A stretch of DNA of 64,000 nucleotides, from positions 7,927,501 through 7,991,500 of the forward strand of contig CM053143.1 of assembly GCA_028571685.1 (NCBI GenBank), given 5' to 3'. Both the position numbers and the translations under genes were made by a program. Position 1 is the stretch's first letter; each line of letters begins with the position of its first letter. The notes below the pieces were generated by a model. That model did no database searches and was not told where the DNA came from. It saw only the letters and a program-made list of their open reading frames with translations. The DNA comes from Heterohyrax brucei (Eukaryota > Chordata > Mammalia > Hyracoidea > Procaviidae). Positions 21,197 to 32,809 of the stretch are shown here, in pieces.

Positions 21197-21767
21197 TAAT
21201 TAATAGCTATTAGTACCCTTTTTTGAAGTTTGAACATCCACATTTCATTGAGAACCAAGGCATACTGATTAAAATACTTCCTAAAAAGGGGATAACTTTT
21301 CTAAATGTACTGTTTATAACATAATACTTTATTGCTTTCTAAAACAACTTAAACATAAATAAACTAATTTTTACTCTCTAACTCTGAGAAAAGGGCTGGG
21401 CAGATATGTCTAAGATTTATTTGTTCATTTTTTGATTATAAAACAAGAAACTGATTCAATTATTGCTCCAAGTCTCAATTTAGTGTTACTCTGGACTGAA
21501 TTCCATGTCGTGTGATTACCAACCCAGTTTTCTTTCTACTTGCACTCTATCTATACAGAGAAATGACTTTGGAATCTATGAAAGTAATGCCTTGTTATAC
21601 AACCACTGTCTGGAAAAGTCTCATGTGAGAGTTTAAAAATGTTGAGTAATATCCAAGTAGCCTTCTGCTCAGAAATTGGGAAGTGGTCAGTAGGGATTCT
21701 ATGGATTATAACTCAACATACATCAAAAATTCTCACAAGTGGAGACCAATAAGCAACATAATAAATT

Positions 21768-22562
21768 GAGAAAAGATCAAAGTTGTCAAGCATTTCATTT
21801 TATTTGGATCCACAATCAGCTCTCATGGAAGCAGCAGTCAAGAAATCAAATGACATAGTCCACTGGGCAAATCTGCTGTGAGACATTTTTAAAGTGTTAG
21901 AAAGCAAAAGTGTTACCTTGAAGGCTATGATGCACTTGACTCAAGCCCCATGGTATTTTCAGTGGCCTCATATGCATGTGACAACTTGACAGTAAATAAG
22001 GAAGACAACAAGAATTGATACCTTCGAGTTATGGTGTTGGTGAAGAATATGGAATATACTATAGACTGGGAGGATGGAAACTCTGGTGGCGTAGTGGGTT
22101 AAGTGCTATGTCTCCTAACCAAAAGTTGGCAATTCAGATCCACCAGGTGCTCCTTGGAAACTGTGGGGCAGTTCTGCTCTGACCTCTAGAGTCCCTATGA
22201 GTGAGACCCAACTTGACAGCACTGGGTTTTTTTTTTTGTTTGTTTTGGTGAGGACAAACCAACTTGTCTTACAAGAAGTAGAGCCAGAATGCTCCTTAGA
22301 AGTGAGGATGGTGAGACTTCTCTTCCTCACCTTGTACCTGCCATCAGAAGGAACCAGTCCCTAGAGAAGAACATCATATCTGGTAAAGTAGAGCATCATG
22401 CAAAAAAAGCAAGACCCTTCATGGGATGGATTGAGACCCTGTCTGCAAGAAGGAGCTCAAACACAGCAATGACTGTAAGGAGGATGCAGGCCAGACAGTA
22501 TTTTGTTGTGTTGTATACAGAGTGACAGTGAGTTAGAACTGACTTGAAGTATCTAACAACAA
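21768..22562 (+). mobile_element. RTE (BovB-like) LINE 3' fragment, split by an AfroSINE
   Basis: The end of the reverse-transcriptase ORF and 3' UTR: GTTGTCAAGCATTTCATTTT, GGAAGCAGCAGTCAAGAAAT, GGTATTTTCAGTGGCCTCAT, then (after a nested SINE at 22077-22243) GAGCCAGAATGCTCCTTAG to the terminal TATCTAACAACAAAA. Aligns colinearly with the copies at 39.3, 25.3 and 40.1 kb. Its frames are broken. Confidence 0.88.
22077..22243 (+). mobile_element. AfroSINE nested in RTE
   Basis: GGAAACTCTGGTGGCGTAGT to the tail GGGTTTTTTTTTTTGTTTG TTTTGGT, interrupting RTE sequence that resumes at GAGGACAAACC. GAGGAT/GAGGAC on the two sides is a possible short target duplication. Confidence 0.93.
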
Positions 22563-22569
22563 AAAGGCT

Positions 22570-23498
22570 TCTAGGCAGTGACATGAATGTCTAAATAAAC
22601 TCAAGTTTTGGTTCTTACTGCCAAATTAGATAAAGAAGATAAAAAGGAATTAAGAGGGAGGTTAAGGTTATTTGCTGTTTTTCTTTTTTCTTTTCAGATT
22701 CTGTAGTTTTAATTCCATTAAAATAAAAATAACTTAGTGAGCTATATTATATGTACAGTGCTGTACATATATCAGAATTCTTAAAAGCACCTACTTCTCA
22801 GCTAATTTGCTATAAATGCTTTTGATTTTGTTTGTAGATATAATGCCCTCCAGATTTATATTAATTTTTTGTTTTATTTCAGTTGCTTTATTTCTATTTT
22901 TACTGTGAAAAATGTAAACAAAATATTTTTATAAAGATACATTCAGCAGGCAAATGTCATGACTTTATGGAGGCTCTAATCTTTTACCTGCAGGGAGAAA
23001 ATACCTTTTTCACCTTTCCTTGGAGAGCGTTCCTCCTTCTGAGGTACGAGAGTTCACTGTTAATTAGCAACACAGCACATACAGGAAAGTGACACTTTTG
23101 TAAATGTAATGTTATACTCTGTTATACTCCACAAATTCCAAGAGCTAGCATGTATAAGAGTTTCAAAAGAGGCCAACCTCAGGGCAATACAGACACAATC
23201 TGCACTGTTTTGTCAGTGTTACAGGCTTCATTCCTTGGTATAAATCTACTCTTGTATAGACTTGGATTTGCTCTATGGCATTCAAGGGATGTATGTGAGA
23301 GTAACAGAGAGAATGTGAGTATGTACACAGATAATTTTATGATAATTTCAAGTATTTTTGAAGTCTTCATGGTGACATTCAAAGTTTTTCTTATCTTTCA
23401 TTTGTCCCAGGACAAAAATCTAACCCAGAGCTCTGGAAAGTGTGTATCTATGTGTGTTGTATGTTTTAAACTTACTCCTTGTCTCTAAAAAGACAGTT
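22570..23498. other. Intronic sequence, no gene recognised
   Basis: AT-rich. The 112-codon frame at 23150-23488 has no recognisable domain, no splice context and an opposing frame of similar size; treated as chance. Confidence 0.4.
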
Positions 23499-23503
23499 AT
23501 CAG

Positions 23504-24055
23504 TGTCATGGATTGAACAGTGCCCCTCCCCCCACCAAATGTCTAGATCACAATTCCCCAATACTTGGTGAGTATCTTCCATTTTGTGATTTTCCTATGT
23601 TTAAATCCTAGTCTCTGCCTATGGTTGATAGATTGGATTGTGTTAAAGAAGACCAGGGAGGGCTGTAAAACCCTTCCTAAGGTTACCTCCCTACTCCAGT
23701 ATAAAGGGGGCTTCCCTGGAGTGTGGCTTGCACCACCTTTTATTTTACAAGAGATAAAGGGAAAGAGAAGCAAGCGGAGAGTTGGGATTTCACACCACTA
23801 AGAAAACAGAGCTGGGAGCAAAGTATGTCCTTTAGAGCTATGGTTCCTGTGCCAAGAAGCTCCCTGACCAAAGAAAGACTGATGCTACACAAAGACCTTC
23901 CTCTAGAGCTGACAATGAAGGAAAGCCTTTCCCTGGAGCTGACATGTTGAATGTGAACTTGTAGCCTTCTGGACTATGTAAGAATAAACTTGTCTTTGTT
24001 AAAAGCATCTCTACATGTGGTATTTCTGTTAGAGCAGTACCAGATGACTAAGGCA
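23504..24055 (+). mobile_element. Solo LTR (ERVL/MaLR-like)
   Basis: 552 bp beginning TGTCATGGATTGAACAGTG and ending GACTAAGGCA. It has a polyadenylation-signal region AAGAATAAACTTGTC near 23979 and the typical 3' phrase GTGGTATTTCTGTTAGAGCAG. Flanks ATCAG (23499-23503) and GTCAG (24056-24060) differ at one base, consistent with an old 5-bp target duplication. No internal retroviral region adjoins it. Confidence 0.85.
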
Positions 24056-24284
24056 GTCAGCCCTTTCCTGTTTCTTATCCAAGAGGCCGGGTTGGACAGT
24101 GAAGTGGGCACCAAGGAAGATGGTGAACAGAAAAAGGAAATTATTACCCATTAGATATGTACACCTTTAGAGAAATAGTACATGTAAAACAAATTGGGGT
24201 TGGTTCTGACACCAGCATCTTTCTTTGAGAGAGAATCTGCCTGCCTTCCTAGTCATTTGGAGGTTCCTACTGTAGTACCATTAA

Positions 24285-24482
24285 AGAACCCTTGGTGGCA
24301 CAGTTGTTAAGCACTCATCTGTTAACCTAAGTGTTGGTGACTTTGAACCTGCCACCTGCTCTGCTGGAAAAAGATATGGCAGTTGGCTTCTGTAAAGGTT
24401 GACACCCTTGGAAATCCCATGAGGCAGTTTTAAACTGACCCTACGGCAGTGGGTTGAGTGTTTTGGGTTGGTTTTTGGTTTA
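24285..24482 (+). mobile_element. AfroSINE, long subfamily
   Basis: It keeps the extra block AAAAAGATATGGCAGTTGGC TTCTGTAAAGGTTGACACCC between the B box and GGAAATCCCATGAGGCAG. The GTCGCTATGAGTCGG part of the tail is deleted. Ends GTTTTGGGTTGGTTTTTGG. Confidence 0.87.
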
Positions 24483-24944
24483 GGCGCAAAGTGGCTGGAT
24501 ATCCAAGAGTTGAAAAGTCAGCACCTTTGAGCTTTGCATGAGGAAGCCCATTCTTCCAGTGGTCCTCTGAGCCTGTCAGGCTACATCTATTTTTATCACA
24601 CACAGGAAATGAAATACAGGAAGATAAAAATTTTAAATAAACCTTATATTTCAAAATGTTAAAGAGGTGCTTCAGGATGGTAGTGATAACTTTTAAAATA
24701 CATATACGAAATTCACACTTTATGGCAAAATAGAGACTACCCATTTTTTTCTCATTAGGGTAATAGGAATTCAAATTAGGATTTCAACTTAGAATGGTTG
24801 GGAGTTAATTATTTAGAGTATAGCAGGATAACTGTTAAATTATAATGTGCTCTTCCTAAGTATTCTGAAGCCAGGCATGTTGCCCTACTTTTGATTAAGT
24901 AAAAATAGTGGGGATCTGATATAAGTCTGTGAGAGGATGTATAG

Positions 24945-25192
24945 CTTGTGTATTGAGCACACAGACTCAGAATGCCTGGAATACGTGGGTTCAAAACCCA
25001 GTTCTGCCATTTCCTTCTATATGTGTGACTTGGGTGGGACAAGTTACATAACTCTTCTAAGCCCCAGCTGACTGATACCTAACATGAGGATAATAATTTT
25101 ACCTATTTCACAGGATTATGAGGATTAAAAAAGACTATAAAGTTCTTAGCACAGTGAACACAAAATAAGTACTTAAATATTTGCTGTTATGT
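24945..25192 (+). mobile_element. MIR, well preserved
   Basis: TTCAAAACCCAGTTCTGCCA, GTGTGACTTGGGTGGGACAA GTTACATAAC, ACCTATTTCACAGGATTATG AGGATTAAA and TTCTTAGCACAGTGAACACA AAATAAGTAC occur in MIR order, close to full length. Confidence 0.85.
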
Positions 25193-25286
25193 TTAAGATC
25201 TCAAGGATCACATTAAACTTTGTTTAAAAGTCAGTTTTCCCTGTCACAACAATTGCTTGGAAAGTTGAGATTCAAAGACCACTACA

Positions 25287-25298
25287 TTTCAAAATGCA
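25287..25298 (+). repeat. RTE target-site duplication, left
   Basis: TTTCAAAATGCA, identical to 25744-25755. Confidence 0.88.
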
Positions 25299-25743
25299 AT
25301 GATATTTTCAACTGCATCATATTCATGCAAAAGTTGGACAATGAATACGGAAGACAAAAGAAGAACTGATGCCCTTGAATTGTAGTGTTGAGGAACAATA
25401 CTGAAAATACCACGGACTGCCAAAAGAACAAACAGAGCTGTTCTGGAAGAAGTACAACCAGTGTGCTCCTTGGAAGTAAGGATGGCACTGCATCTTCCAT
25501 ATTTCGGACATGGCATCAGGACAGATCAAACCCTGGAAAATGACATCATGCTTGGTATAGCAGAGGGTCAGCAAAAAAGAGCAAGACCCTCAAGAAGGAC
25601 TGACACAGTGGCTGCAACAAGGGACTGAAGTAGAACAACAGTTGTGTGCGAGGTGCAGGGCCAGGCAGTGTTTTATTCTCGTGTACGTAGGGTTGTGATG
25701 AGTCAGAAACAACTCAGTGGCACCTAACCACACCACAGCAGCC
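25299..25743 (+). mobile_element. RTE (BovB-like) LINE, 445-bp 5'-truncated copy with target duplication
   Basis: Starts in the terminal ORF region (ATTTTCAACTGCATCATATTC) and ends AACTCAGTGGCACCTAACCACACC. The 12-mer TTTCAAAATGCA flanks it perfectly at 25287-25298 and 25744-25755, marking both insertion points. It shows no poly(A), as expected for RTE. Confidence 0.92.
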
Positions 25744-25755
25744 TTTCAAAATGCA
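25744..25755 (+). repeat. RTE target-site duplication, right
   Basis: TTTCAAAATGCA immediately after the RTE tail. Confidence 0.88.
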
Positions 25756-26032
25756 CAAAACCTTCAGCTGACGAAAGTTGTTACAGGAAATAAGATAAAA
25801 TATGTAGTACTTTATACAGCATCATTTTTCAGCACTGCTGAAACCCAAGCCATCATTTCCTTTGGTGTCAATGAGAGAAGCTACTTTTTAAATCTCAGGT
25901 TACAATTTTCAGGAAATGAATAGGTATATTAAAAGTAACTCAAATTTTTTTTACATATAGGCAATCTCCTAGTTTTTTAAGAATACCAGGATTCAGGTGA
26001 CTTGTCACTTTCTTTTGGGTTGGCTTCATGAA

Positions 26033-26178
26033 AAAACCCACTGCCATCAAGTAGGTTCCAATTTATAATGACACTATAGGGCAGAGCAGAACTGTTCCCC
26101 AGAGTTTCCAAGGAGAGCCTGGTGAATTCAAACTGCTAACCTCTTGGTTAACAGTAGTAACACCTGAACACCACCCCA
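26033..26178 (-). mobile_element. AfroSINE
   Basis: AAACCCACTGCCATCAAGTA tail complement, GACACTATAGGGCAGAGCAG, CCAAGGAGAGCCTGGTGAAT, and a degraded head ending ACACCACCCC. Confidence 0.92.
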
Positions 26179-26184
26179 CATCAC

Positions 26185-27190
26185 CACCACCACCACCAGG
26201 CCTTCCTAAAGCTCAGAACCAAAAGCATGGCCAGCTTCCACACAGGCTTCAGGGTACACATTTTATCCAGCATCCCTATTCCTGACTCTCTTTTCCTCTT
26301 TCCTGCTCTCATCTTTCCTTTCTGTTTTTTATTACTGCTGTCTTTAAACTTCATTTTAACTTACTGTGAATGTGTGTGCTGCCAGGCTTTCCCCTCACCC
26401 TCGAAATCTGATGGGTTATAAGCCAACAAAACATGGGGAGTAACTTCGAAAATTAATTACTATGTTCCTGATTTATCCTTTTCAAATCTACCACCTGAAA
26501 TATACCTTAATTTAAAAATTTAAGCTATAAGCAGCTCTCGCTGGGTAATTCTAATTTATTTTTGGCCGACATGTTCTTACTTCAAATCACTTTCTAATAA
26601 ATTCCTTATTCTGCATATTTTCTATTTCACAGAAACGAATAAATGGCATGGTGACAGAAACAAAGGTGAATACCACACATGCATTCAAACAGTTATCAAG
26701 CAATCAATCAATCAAACATTGCTTATGCACCCACTGCATATTTGGCATTGCTTCTATATTGATAAGCAAATCAAATCCTTTTGATAGTTTAGTTTTGGGC
26801 TTTGGACTGGCTAAAGTTCAGAAACGGTCAGAGCATAATGATGAACAAAAAGCCAAAACTGGGATTGCAAATTCCACAAATTATGTATGTCTCAAATTTG
26901 GCAAAATCTTGAATAACCAGAGGCCAAGTAACTAGAATTCTTCTGTATGCTACTTGGAAAAGGAAAGGTCTTCTGGGCTTATGATTCCTAAGGTTCTGAC
27001 TTTGGCCTCTTCTGGTTCTCTACATGCCCAGATTTCTTAGGCAACTGCATCTGCTTTCATGGATGATATTTATAAGTAATCTCAATTTTCAATCTTGCCA
27101 TGTTCTTCAGGCTTCAGAGTAACACTTATAACTTCCTGTTGCACATTAGACACACTTGGACGTCCCACAGGCATGTCAGACTTGTAGTCC
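26185..27190. other. Intronic sequence, mostly unassigned
   Basis: No gene. CAC trinucleotide run at 26177-26199. The last 200 bp may belong to the following L2. Confidence 0.35.
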
Positions 27191-27194
27191 TAAA

Positions 27195-27440
27195 CCCAAA
27201 CTCATCCCAATTCTTTTACTCTGATTCTATTTTTTAATTCCATGGCAACTATGAACTTTGCATACACTGGTGTAAATAACTCATGTATTATGTTTAACCT
27301 GTCTCCTAGCCCTCACTAGAATGTGAACTCCTCCGAGGTAGGGATCTTTGTCTAAGATGTGCCTAAATATGTCTAGAATGGTACCTGACATTTTGTAGGT
27401 GTTCAGTAAATGTTTACTGAATGAGTGAATTTTTCCTTTC
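27195..27440 (+). mobile_element. LINE L2 3' terminus
   Basis: CACTAGAATGTGAACTCCTC, GGTAGGGATCTTTGTCTAAG, GAATGGTACCTGACATTTTG TAGGTGTTCAGTAAATG and TTTACTGAATGAGTGAAT give the L2 3' end, including the short terminal TGAATGAG repeats. Confidence 0.85.
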
Positions 27441-27479
27441 ATACTGTCAGACTGCTCCAGCTCCAGTATTGCCAGTCTC

Positions 27480-28150
27480 AGCAAATGCCGTAAGTGTGGG
27501 CAGTAATCCTTGCTGGTAGGCTCCTCACCTCCAACATAGAGCTGCCAGTATTACTTCCCAAACAGTGTTGGTATCCACCCCCTCCTCTCCATCCCTACCA
27601 CCACTGGTCTGATTTTAACCCTGGTGACCCCTTGCCTAAATGATTTAGACAGCTACCAGAACTTCCTCCTCCCCCAAAATAAACACACTTGACTGCAGCC
27701 AAAATAGAGTGCAAAACTGAGCTTGCCAATTCCTGCTTAAAAACATCCAGAGGTTCTTTTATGCCTAAGGATAAATTCAGGCTCCTCTTTAGAATTCCTG
27801 AGTTGCAATTTGCTCTTTTATCCTCATGTAGTGGTTAAGTGCTACAGATGGGAACCAAAAGGTCAACAGTTCAAATGCACCAGGTCCTTCTTGGAAACTA
27901 TGGGGTGGCTCTGCTCTGTCCTGTAGAGTCACTATGAGTCGGAATCAACTGTGCCGGCAGGTTTGGTTTTTGGTTTTCCCATCATATCACGCTTCAGCTT
28001 TTACCAAGTGGCAACATTAGATTGCTTCTGGTTCCCTGTGCAGACAGCCTGTCCTTGTTTCCAGATCCAGTATGAGGGGCCTACCTTCTTTGACCTTCTA
28101 GGTAGGCCCAAATGTCCCATGGGTCTGTGTGTGTTCCCATAGCAACCCAC
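27480..28150 (+). mobile_element. LINE L2 fragment split by an AfroSINE
   Basis: GCAGCCAAAATAGAGTGC, CCTGCTTAAAAACATCCAGAGG and GGATAAATTCAGGCTCCTC precede the SINE at 27821. CATATCACGCTTCAGC and CTTGTTTCCAGATCC follow it, in the order of the L2 3' untranslated/ORF-end region. Confidence 0.6.
27821..27980 (+). mobile_element. AfroSINE nested in L2
   Basis: The head lacks its first ~10 bp (CCTCATGTAGTGGTTAAGTG). Body TGGGGTGGCTCTGCTCTGTC; tail CACTATGAGTCGGAATCAAC and GGTTTGGTTTTTGG. Confidence 0.93.
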
Positions 28151-28154
28151 TGAA

Positions 28155-28648
28155 GGGCTATAGAAAATGTGGGCAAACATTTGGCATTAACAGTAAAGCC
28201 TTATGCTTATTCAACGAAAAAAGGAAAGTTTATAAAAATCTGCATGCAATCAACTGGGTAGGTGTTTGTTTAAGCTGTTAACACTAAATAATTATGAAGA
28301 ATCAAGTTACATGCTTCTCATTTTCTGATAAAGCAAAAAATAAATAAGGAAATACAAATAAACAATTTGATCTTTGAAGTGTATCACGAGAAAAGTGTAG
28401 AAGACAGAGGCGTCCTTGGTTTCTTGTCTCGGCCACTGCAGGTACTGCAGTAGTGACAGTGGACTTGAATGCTCTCCTCTCCCTGTACGTGGCTCATAGA
28501 ATGTCAAGGGCCATGTATCATACCGTGAACTGAAGACATATAAAATTATACATTAAATTATTCTCCAGCTTTATCATTTCCTTAATTTAAAAATTCCTTA
28601 CAGTGTGTTTCCAGCTATAAGGGGGGAACTGTATTTCTATCATTATAT
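28155..28648. other. Intronic sequence, no gene recognised
   Basis: No family recognised. Confidence 0.35.
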
Positions 28649-28650
28649 AT

Positions 28651-28813
28651 TAAAAAAAAATCATCACTGTCAAGTCAGTTCCTACTCATAGTGAGACCAT
28701 AGGACAGAATAAAATTGCCCTGTAGGATTTCCAGTAAGTGGCTGGTGGATGCGAACTGCCAACCTTTTTGTTAGCAGCTGAGCCCTCAACCACTGAACCA
28801 CTAGGACTCCAGT
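28651..28813 (-). mobile_element. AfroSINE
   Basis: A9 run, then ATCATCACTGTCAAGTCAG, GAGACCATAGGACAGAATAA, and head complement CACTGAACCACTAGGACTCC. Complete. Confidence 0.92.
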
Positions 28814-28995
28814 CATTATATAGCCATACTGATTTAGGTTATAGCCACTAAATTTAAGCTTTCCATTTTATAACACCATTCTTGTATTGGTAGTCCCTCC
28901 TTACACACACATACACACCCTTCCTGCTAGTTCACACTTCATACTCTTGATCTTCTTTTGCTCATAAGCTTGCACACAGCATTGGCAAGGATGCT

Positions 28996-29175
28996 AAAAC
29001 CAAACCAAACCCATTACCATGGAGTCCTTCTAACTCACAGTGGCCCCATGTTTCACACAGGATTTTTTCTTGACTGTAATCTTTATGGAAGCAGATCACC
29101 AAGCCTTAGTTTCATGGCACCATTGGGTGGATTCAAGCCACTGAGCAGTGGAGTACAAGCCATTTGTACAATCCA
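28996..29175 (-). mobile_element. AfroSINE, long subfamily
   Basis: AAACCAAACCAAACCCATTA, then the long-form block TTCTTGACTGTAATCTTTAT GGAAGCAGATCACCAAGCC and CATTGGGTGGATTCAAGCCA. The head is degraded. Confidence 0.85.
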
Positions 29176-29802
29176 GGCACTTTTGATAGGGATAGCTTGT
29201 GTATATACGCCATAGGGAAGACATACTTTCTCATAAAGATTACTCACTGATTTTTAGAAATTCAAAATTAAATAGTAGTCCACTATTACATTTCCTCAAA
29301 AATATTTTTGTCCATAGAATAACCAAAAAATGTGAAGATTTTGTTGGTTAACTACATTTGAAAGGAACAAGGTTTAACTTCACAGGCTTGGTTGTCTTAA
29401 AATACTGTATATTTAAGGAGTTCTAAGATTAATTTGCAGTTATATCTTTCAAAGCAATTTTCATTTCAGGAAACACATTCATAAGTCATTTACTTTGAGG
29501 GAAATGTCTGAGTGTAGAAACTGACATCACATCACTTGGCAGACCTTACCAAAATACATATACTTTAGCATAACAGGTCTGCTCACAGAAATACAAATCC
29601 AATTGACTTCACATAATAATGAGCTCTCTTCCTCTTTCACAGCCTTATCACTATTCAGTGATCTGTGGTAGCTGTGACTTCCAGACTCCGCTCGTATACT
29701 GAGCACCTGAAAAGATTAAGTGATAAAATAGTGTGTTGAATCTAGTAGTCAACCCTATTTATTAAGGAATCACACAAGAAACTACACATACGGGATAAAA
29801 GC

Positions 29803-29829
29803 CAGCCAAGTGCCATCGAGTTGGATCTG
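29803..29829 (-). mobile_element. Tail-only AfroSINE fragment, reverse
   Basis: GCCAGCCAAGTGCCATCGAG continuing TTGGATC is the complement of the SINE/RTE tail with no SINE body on the high-coordinate side. TAAAAGC and TAAAGCA near the ends hint at a short target duplication. Confidence 0.55.
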
Positions 29830-30369
29830 ACTAAAGCACATGGTAATTTACAGTTAGAAAGAGAGTGGGATTGTAAAAAGTCAGGCTAGAATTAGAAGTC
29901 AAAAGGCTTATAGAAATTCTTGGGCCAGTTCCATTGTTAATTTACTAATGTTGGCAGTAGGGGAGGGAGGTCACTTAAACTGCTCCTAGGCAACACAGGA
30001 GCATTTATGTGTATGTATGTTCAAATATTTATTTGCCAGTTACTAAATATCTATAGTCATGCTTGGTACTAGAAATAAATGAGATACTGTCTGGCACTAA
30101 AGACTTGTCACAGAGGAGCTGAAGGTCTAGCTTGGTGTATACTTTTTCCTCTATCATACAACTCCCAAAGGTGAGACTAGACCAGTGGGTCACAGAGGCT
30201 GATCACACGAGCATACTTCAACAGTCCAGTCCACACTGGAAAAGACCTTCCAGGAAGTCTCAACCAGTGCTCTTTTTTCCCATTCCCATACACACCCTTT
30301 GAGAACTGCTAGTCTCAAAGAATTTTACTGCCTCAAAGGGCAGTTCTATGGACAAAATAACCTATTACC

Positions 30370-30391
30370 AAAAAAAAAAAAAAAAAAAAAA
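30370..30391 (+). repeat. Poly(A) run, 22 bp
   Basis: Homopolymer A; no adjoining SINE or L1 end was recognised upstream. Confidence 0.85.
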
Positions 30392-30574
30392 GAGGGAGAA
30401 TGAAGGGCTGAAAAATGAAGACCTGACAATGCAATGTTATTATATCATGTAAATCATCTGTCTGCATAGACATACCAGAAAACTTTTGGCATTCGTTTTT
30501 AGAGAACGATAATATAGTCTTGTATTCTGACACCACTTTACAACTTATACAGCTTCTACAAAGAATCTTGTGAA

Positions 30575-30855
30575 ATTTTTTAGAGCAATGCTAAGGTAGA
30601 GTGATACTACTTATTTATAGAGAGACTGAAACTGGGAAAAATCAAGTAACTTGCCTGAAACTCATAGGAGAGACTAGAATGGTCCCTCTAGGGTTTCTGA
30701 GGAGCAGCTGCTGGATCTGAATTGCCAGCCTTTTGGTTAGTAGCCATAGTTCTTAACCACTGTGCCACCAGAGTTCCAGTGAGAGACAGAGCCAGAAATT
30801 AAAACTATGTTTGCTAACTGTACTCAGTCCAATTTCTGCCACAAGGTATGTATGT
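30575..30855 (-). mobile_element. MIR, antisense, interrupted by an AfroSINE
   Basis: TTTATAGAGAGACTGAAACT GGGAAAAATCAAGTAACTTG CCTGAAACTCATAGG matches the MIR complement. After the nested SINE (30681-30779) it resumes as GAGACAGAGCCAGAAATTAA AACTATG. Confidence 0.75.
30681..30779 (-). mobile_element. AfroSINE nested in MIR, tail missing
   Basis: GGTTTCTGAGGAGCAGCTGC to head complement CTGTGCCACCAGAGTTCC. The 5' part is complete, but the tail side is absent at the low-coordinate end. Confidence 0.88.
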
Positions 30856-30859
30856 GCAA

Positions 30860-31470
30860 GCTTACTCTTTTTCATTTTAAGATAGGAAAGTTCTAATAAA
30901 GCTTCATGGTAAATAACCTGATCTAATATAAAAATAAAAATAATTAAGTTCTATTTGTAAAGCATAAAGTATACTTTTTACGGTTCTTAGAAGATGTCAC
31001 TGGCAAATAATGTATTCTGGCTGAGAATTCCTAAGTATTTTTGCATTAAATGTTTAAGAAGAAAAAAATTAAGCATATATATTCCATTAAGCAGAACACA
31101 ATGGACATAGCTTAGACTTCCTAAAAGTGATTTATACTCTTCATACACAGTTACCATTATATTTAACTGTACAGTGAAGTGCTCTTGGGCACAGAGCCTT
31201 AGAGCAGTAAACTCAAAGCTCAGACAAACGCTGTTCCTTCCGTCTCTGCTCTAGTGTTCACCTCCAGAAAATGTTAGCTCCTTTCAGCTTTAATGGACTC
31301 CCCTGATCTCAGTTACTTCTACCCTCTGCAGGTCACAATTGTCTGTCTTGTAATCTAAGGAGGAGCTTACAGTTATCAAGGGAAACCAGACCACTAAACT
31401 TAGTAAATATTCAAGTATACACACATACTTATGAATATACAGACACAAGTACATACACACACATACACAT
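30860..31470. other. Intronic sequence, no gene recognised
   Basis: No family recognised; an ACACAT-rich stretch at 31419-31470 borders the LTR. Confidence 0.35.
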
Positions 31471-31479
31471 TAAGGGTAC

Positions 31480-32043
31480 TGTCATGGGTTGAATTGTGTT
31501 CCCCCAAAACTATGTGTAGCCACATGGCTGGGATATGGTTCCCAGTATCTTGGGACTGTCCTCCATTGTGCGGTTTTGCTAAACTGTATGTTGAAGGATT
31601 GGGGTGGGGCTGTGAATTCCTGCATGGGATTACTTCCTTGCTTTGCTGTAGGGGGAGTTTCCCTGGAGTATGGCTTGCCCCACCCTTAATGCTTTCAGCC
31701 TGCAAGAGATAGAAAGGGAAAAAGAAACAAGGAGAATTGAGAACCTCGCTACCATCAAGCAAGCAGCACCAGGAGAAGAGCGTGACCTTCAGACCAGAGG
31801 TTCTTGCACCAAGACGCTCCCCGGACAAAGACTGCTGCAATACCGGACTTTCCTCCAGAGCCGACAACGGGAAAGCCCTCCCCTGGAGCGGTCACCCTGA
31901 ATATGGACTTGCAACCTACCGGACTGTGTAATTACCCTGAACATGGACTTGCAACCTACCGGACTGTGTAAGAATAAATCTTCCTTTGTTAAAGCCATCC
32001 ACTCTGTGGTATTTCTGTTAGAGCAGCCTAGCTGACTAAAACA
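31480..32043 (+). mobile_element. Solo LTR (ERVL/MaLR-like) with perfect 5-bp target duplication
   Basis: 564 bp, TGTCATGGGTTGAATTGTG to GCTGACTAAAACA. GGTAC flanks both ends (31475-31479, 32044-32048). It contains GAATAAATCTTCC (polyadenylation signal) and GTGGTATTTCTGTTAGAGCAG. A 40-bp tandem duplication is present at 31894-31973. No viral genes are attached, and the frames across it are fortuitous. Confidence 0.92.
31894..31973 (+). repeat. 40-bp tandem duplication inside the LTR
   Basis: Two units, 31894-31933 and 31934-31973, each carrying GACTTGCAACCTACCGGAC; they differ by one base (GAATATGG versus GAACATGG) plus the unit edge. Confidence 0.93.
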
Positions 32044-32049
32044 GGTACC

Positions 32050-32805
32050 AAATGATGTCTTTACTTCCTTCATATGATCAAGTAGGCATGAACAGACTGG
32101 CATCTAGGGTAGAATTTTTGGTGAGCTCTAGAACTTATATAAATAGAGAGGAGGGGAAAGAATACGAGATTTGGAGTCACAGAACTGAAGACTGGATATA
32201 GGATTCGGTCCACGTGCGTGTCAACAGGATTTTTTACAGTCTTGTTTCATGTAGTTGAGAATGTTAAAAGTCTAAATCTCAAATAGGAAATAACAATATT
32301 AGTAAAAATCTTAAAAGGTCCTTATTTTCTGTTACTCACTGATTGGTTGGGTTTCCAATGAAGTAAATATAAAAATTTAGGCTTTTCCATATTTAGTTAT
32401 ATTTCACTTAAAAAACAACTGTTTTCTTTGCTACTTCCAAAGAAACTATTTAAAACACAGCATGAACTTCCAAAAAATATTTTGTTGTTGTTTTACAAAT
32501 AGAGAAGGGCAGACTGCAAACCACAGAACCTTTGGTTCTGATGTAAAGGCTAACCCTTAGGTGGGGTCCCACTGCTTATCCCATAATGTCCTTCTCCACA
32601 GTGGAAGGTACAGCATGGAGTTAGGAGGGTACTAGAGTTAAAATTTACCAATCCAGTTTGACTTTCTACAGAGTCAGTCAGTTAAGGAAAGAGAAAGAAA
32701 CAGTCTTTTAAGAAACTCTCACTTTGGTAGTAGCCAAGTTTGTTTTTCCCGTTTCTCAGAACTCAGCCTTCTGATAAGAGAACTCATATTTGACTAAGGG
32801 AAACA
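32050..32805. other. Intronic sequence, no gene recognised
   Basis: No family recognised. Confidence 0.35.
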
Positions 32806-32809
32806 TTCT

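Larger units (their letters stand above)
29180..30570. other. Intronic sequence, largely unassigned
   Basis: No gene recognised. It contains the isolated SINE tail at 29803 and an A22 run at 30370. Confidence 0.35.

Noticed and set aside
31400..31867. 155-codon reverse frame
   Set aside because: It lies across the solo LTR and the adjoining ACACAT repeat; no domain is recognisable.
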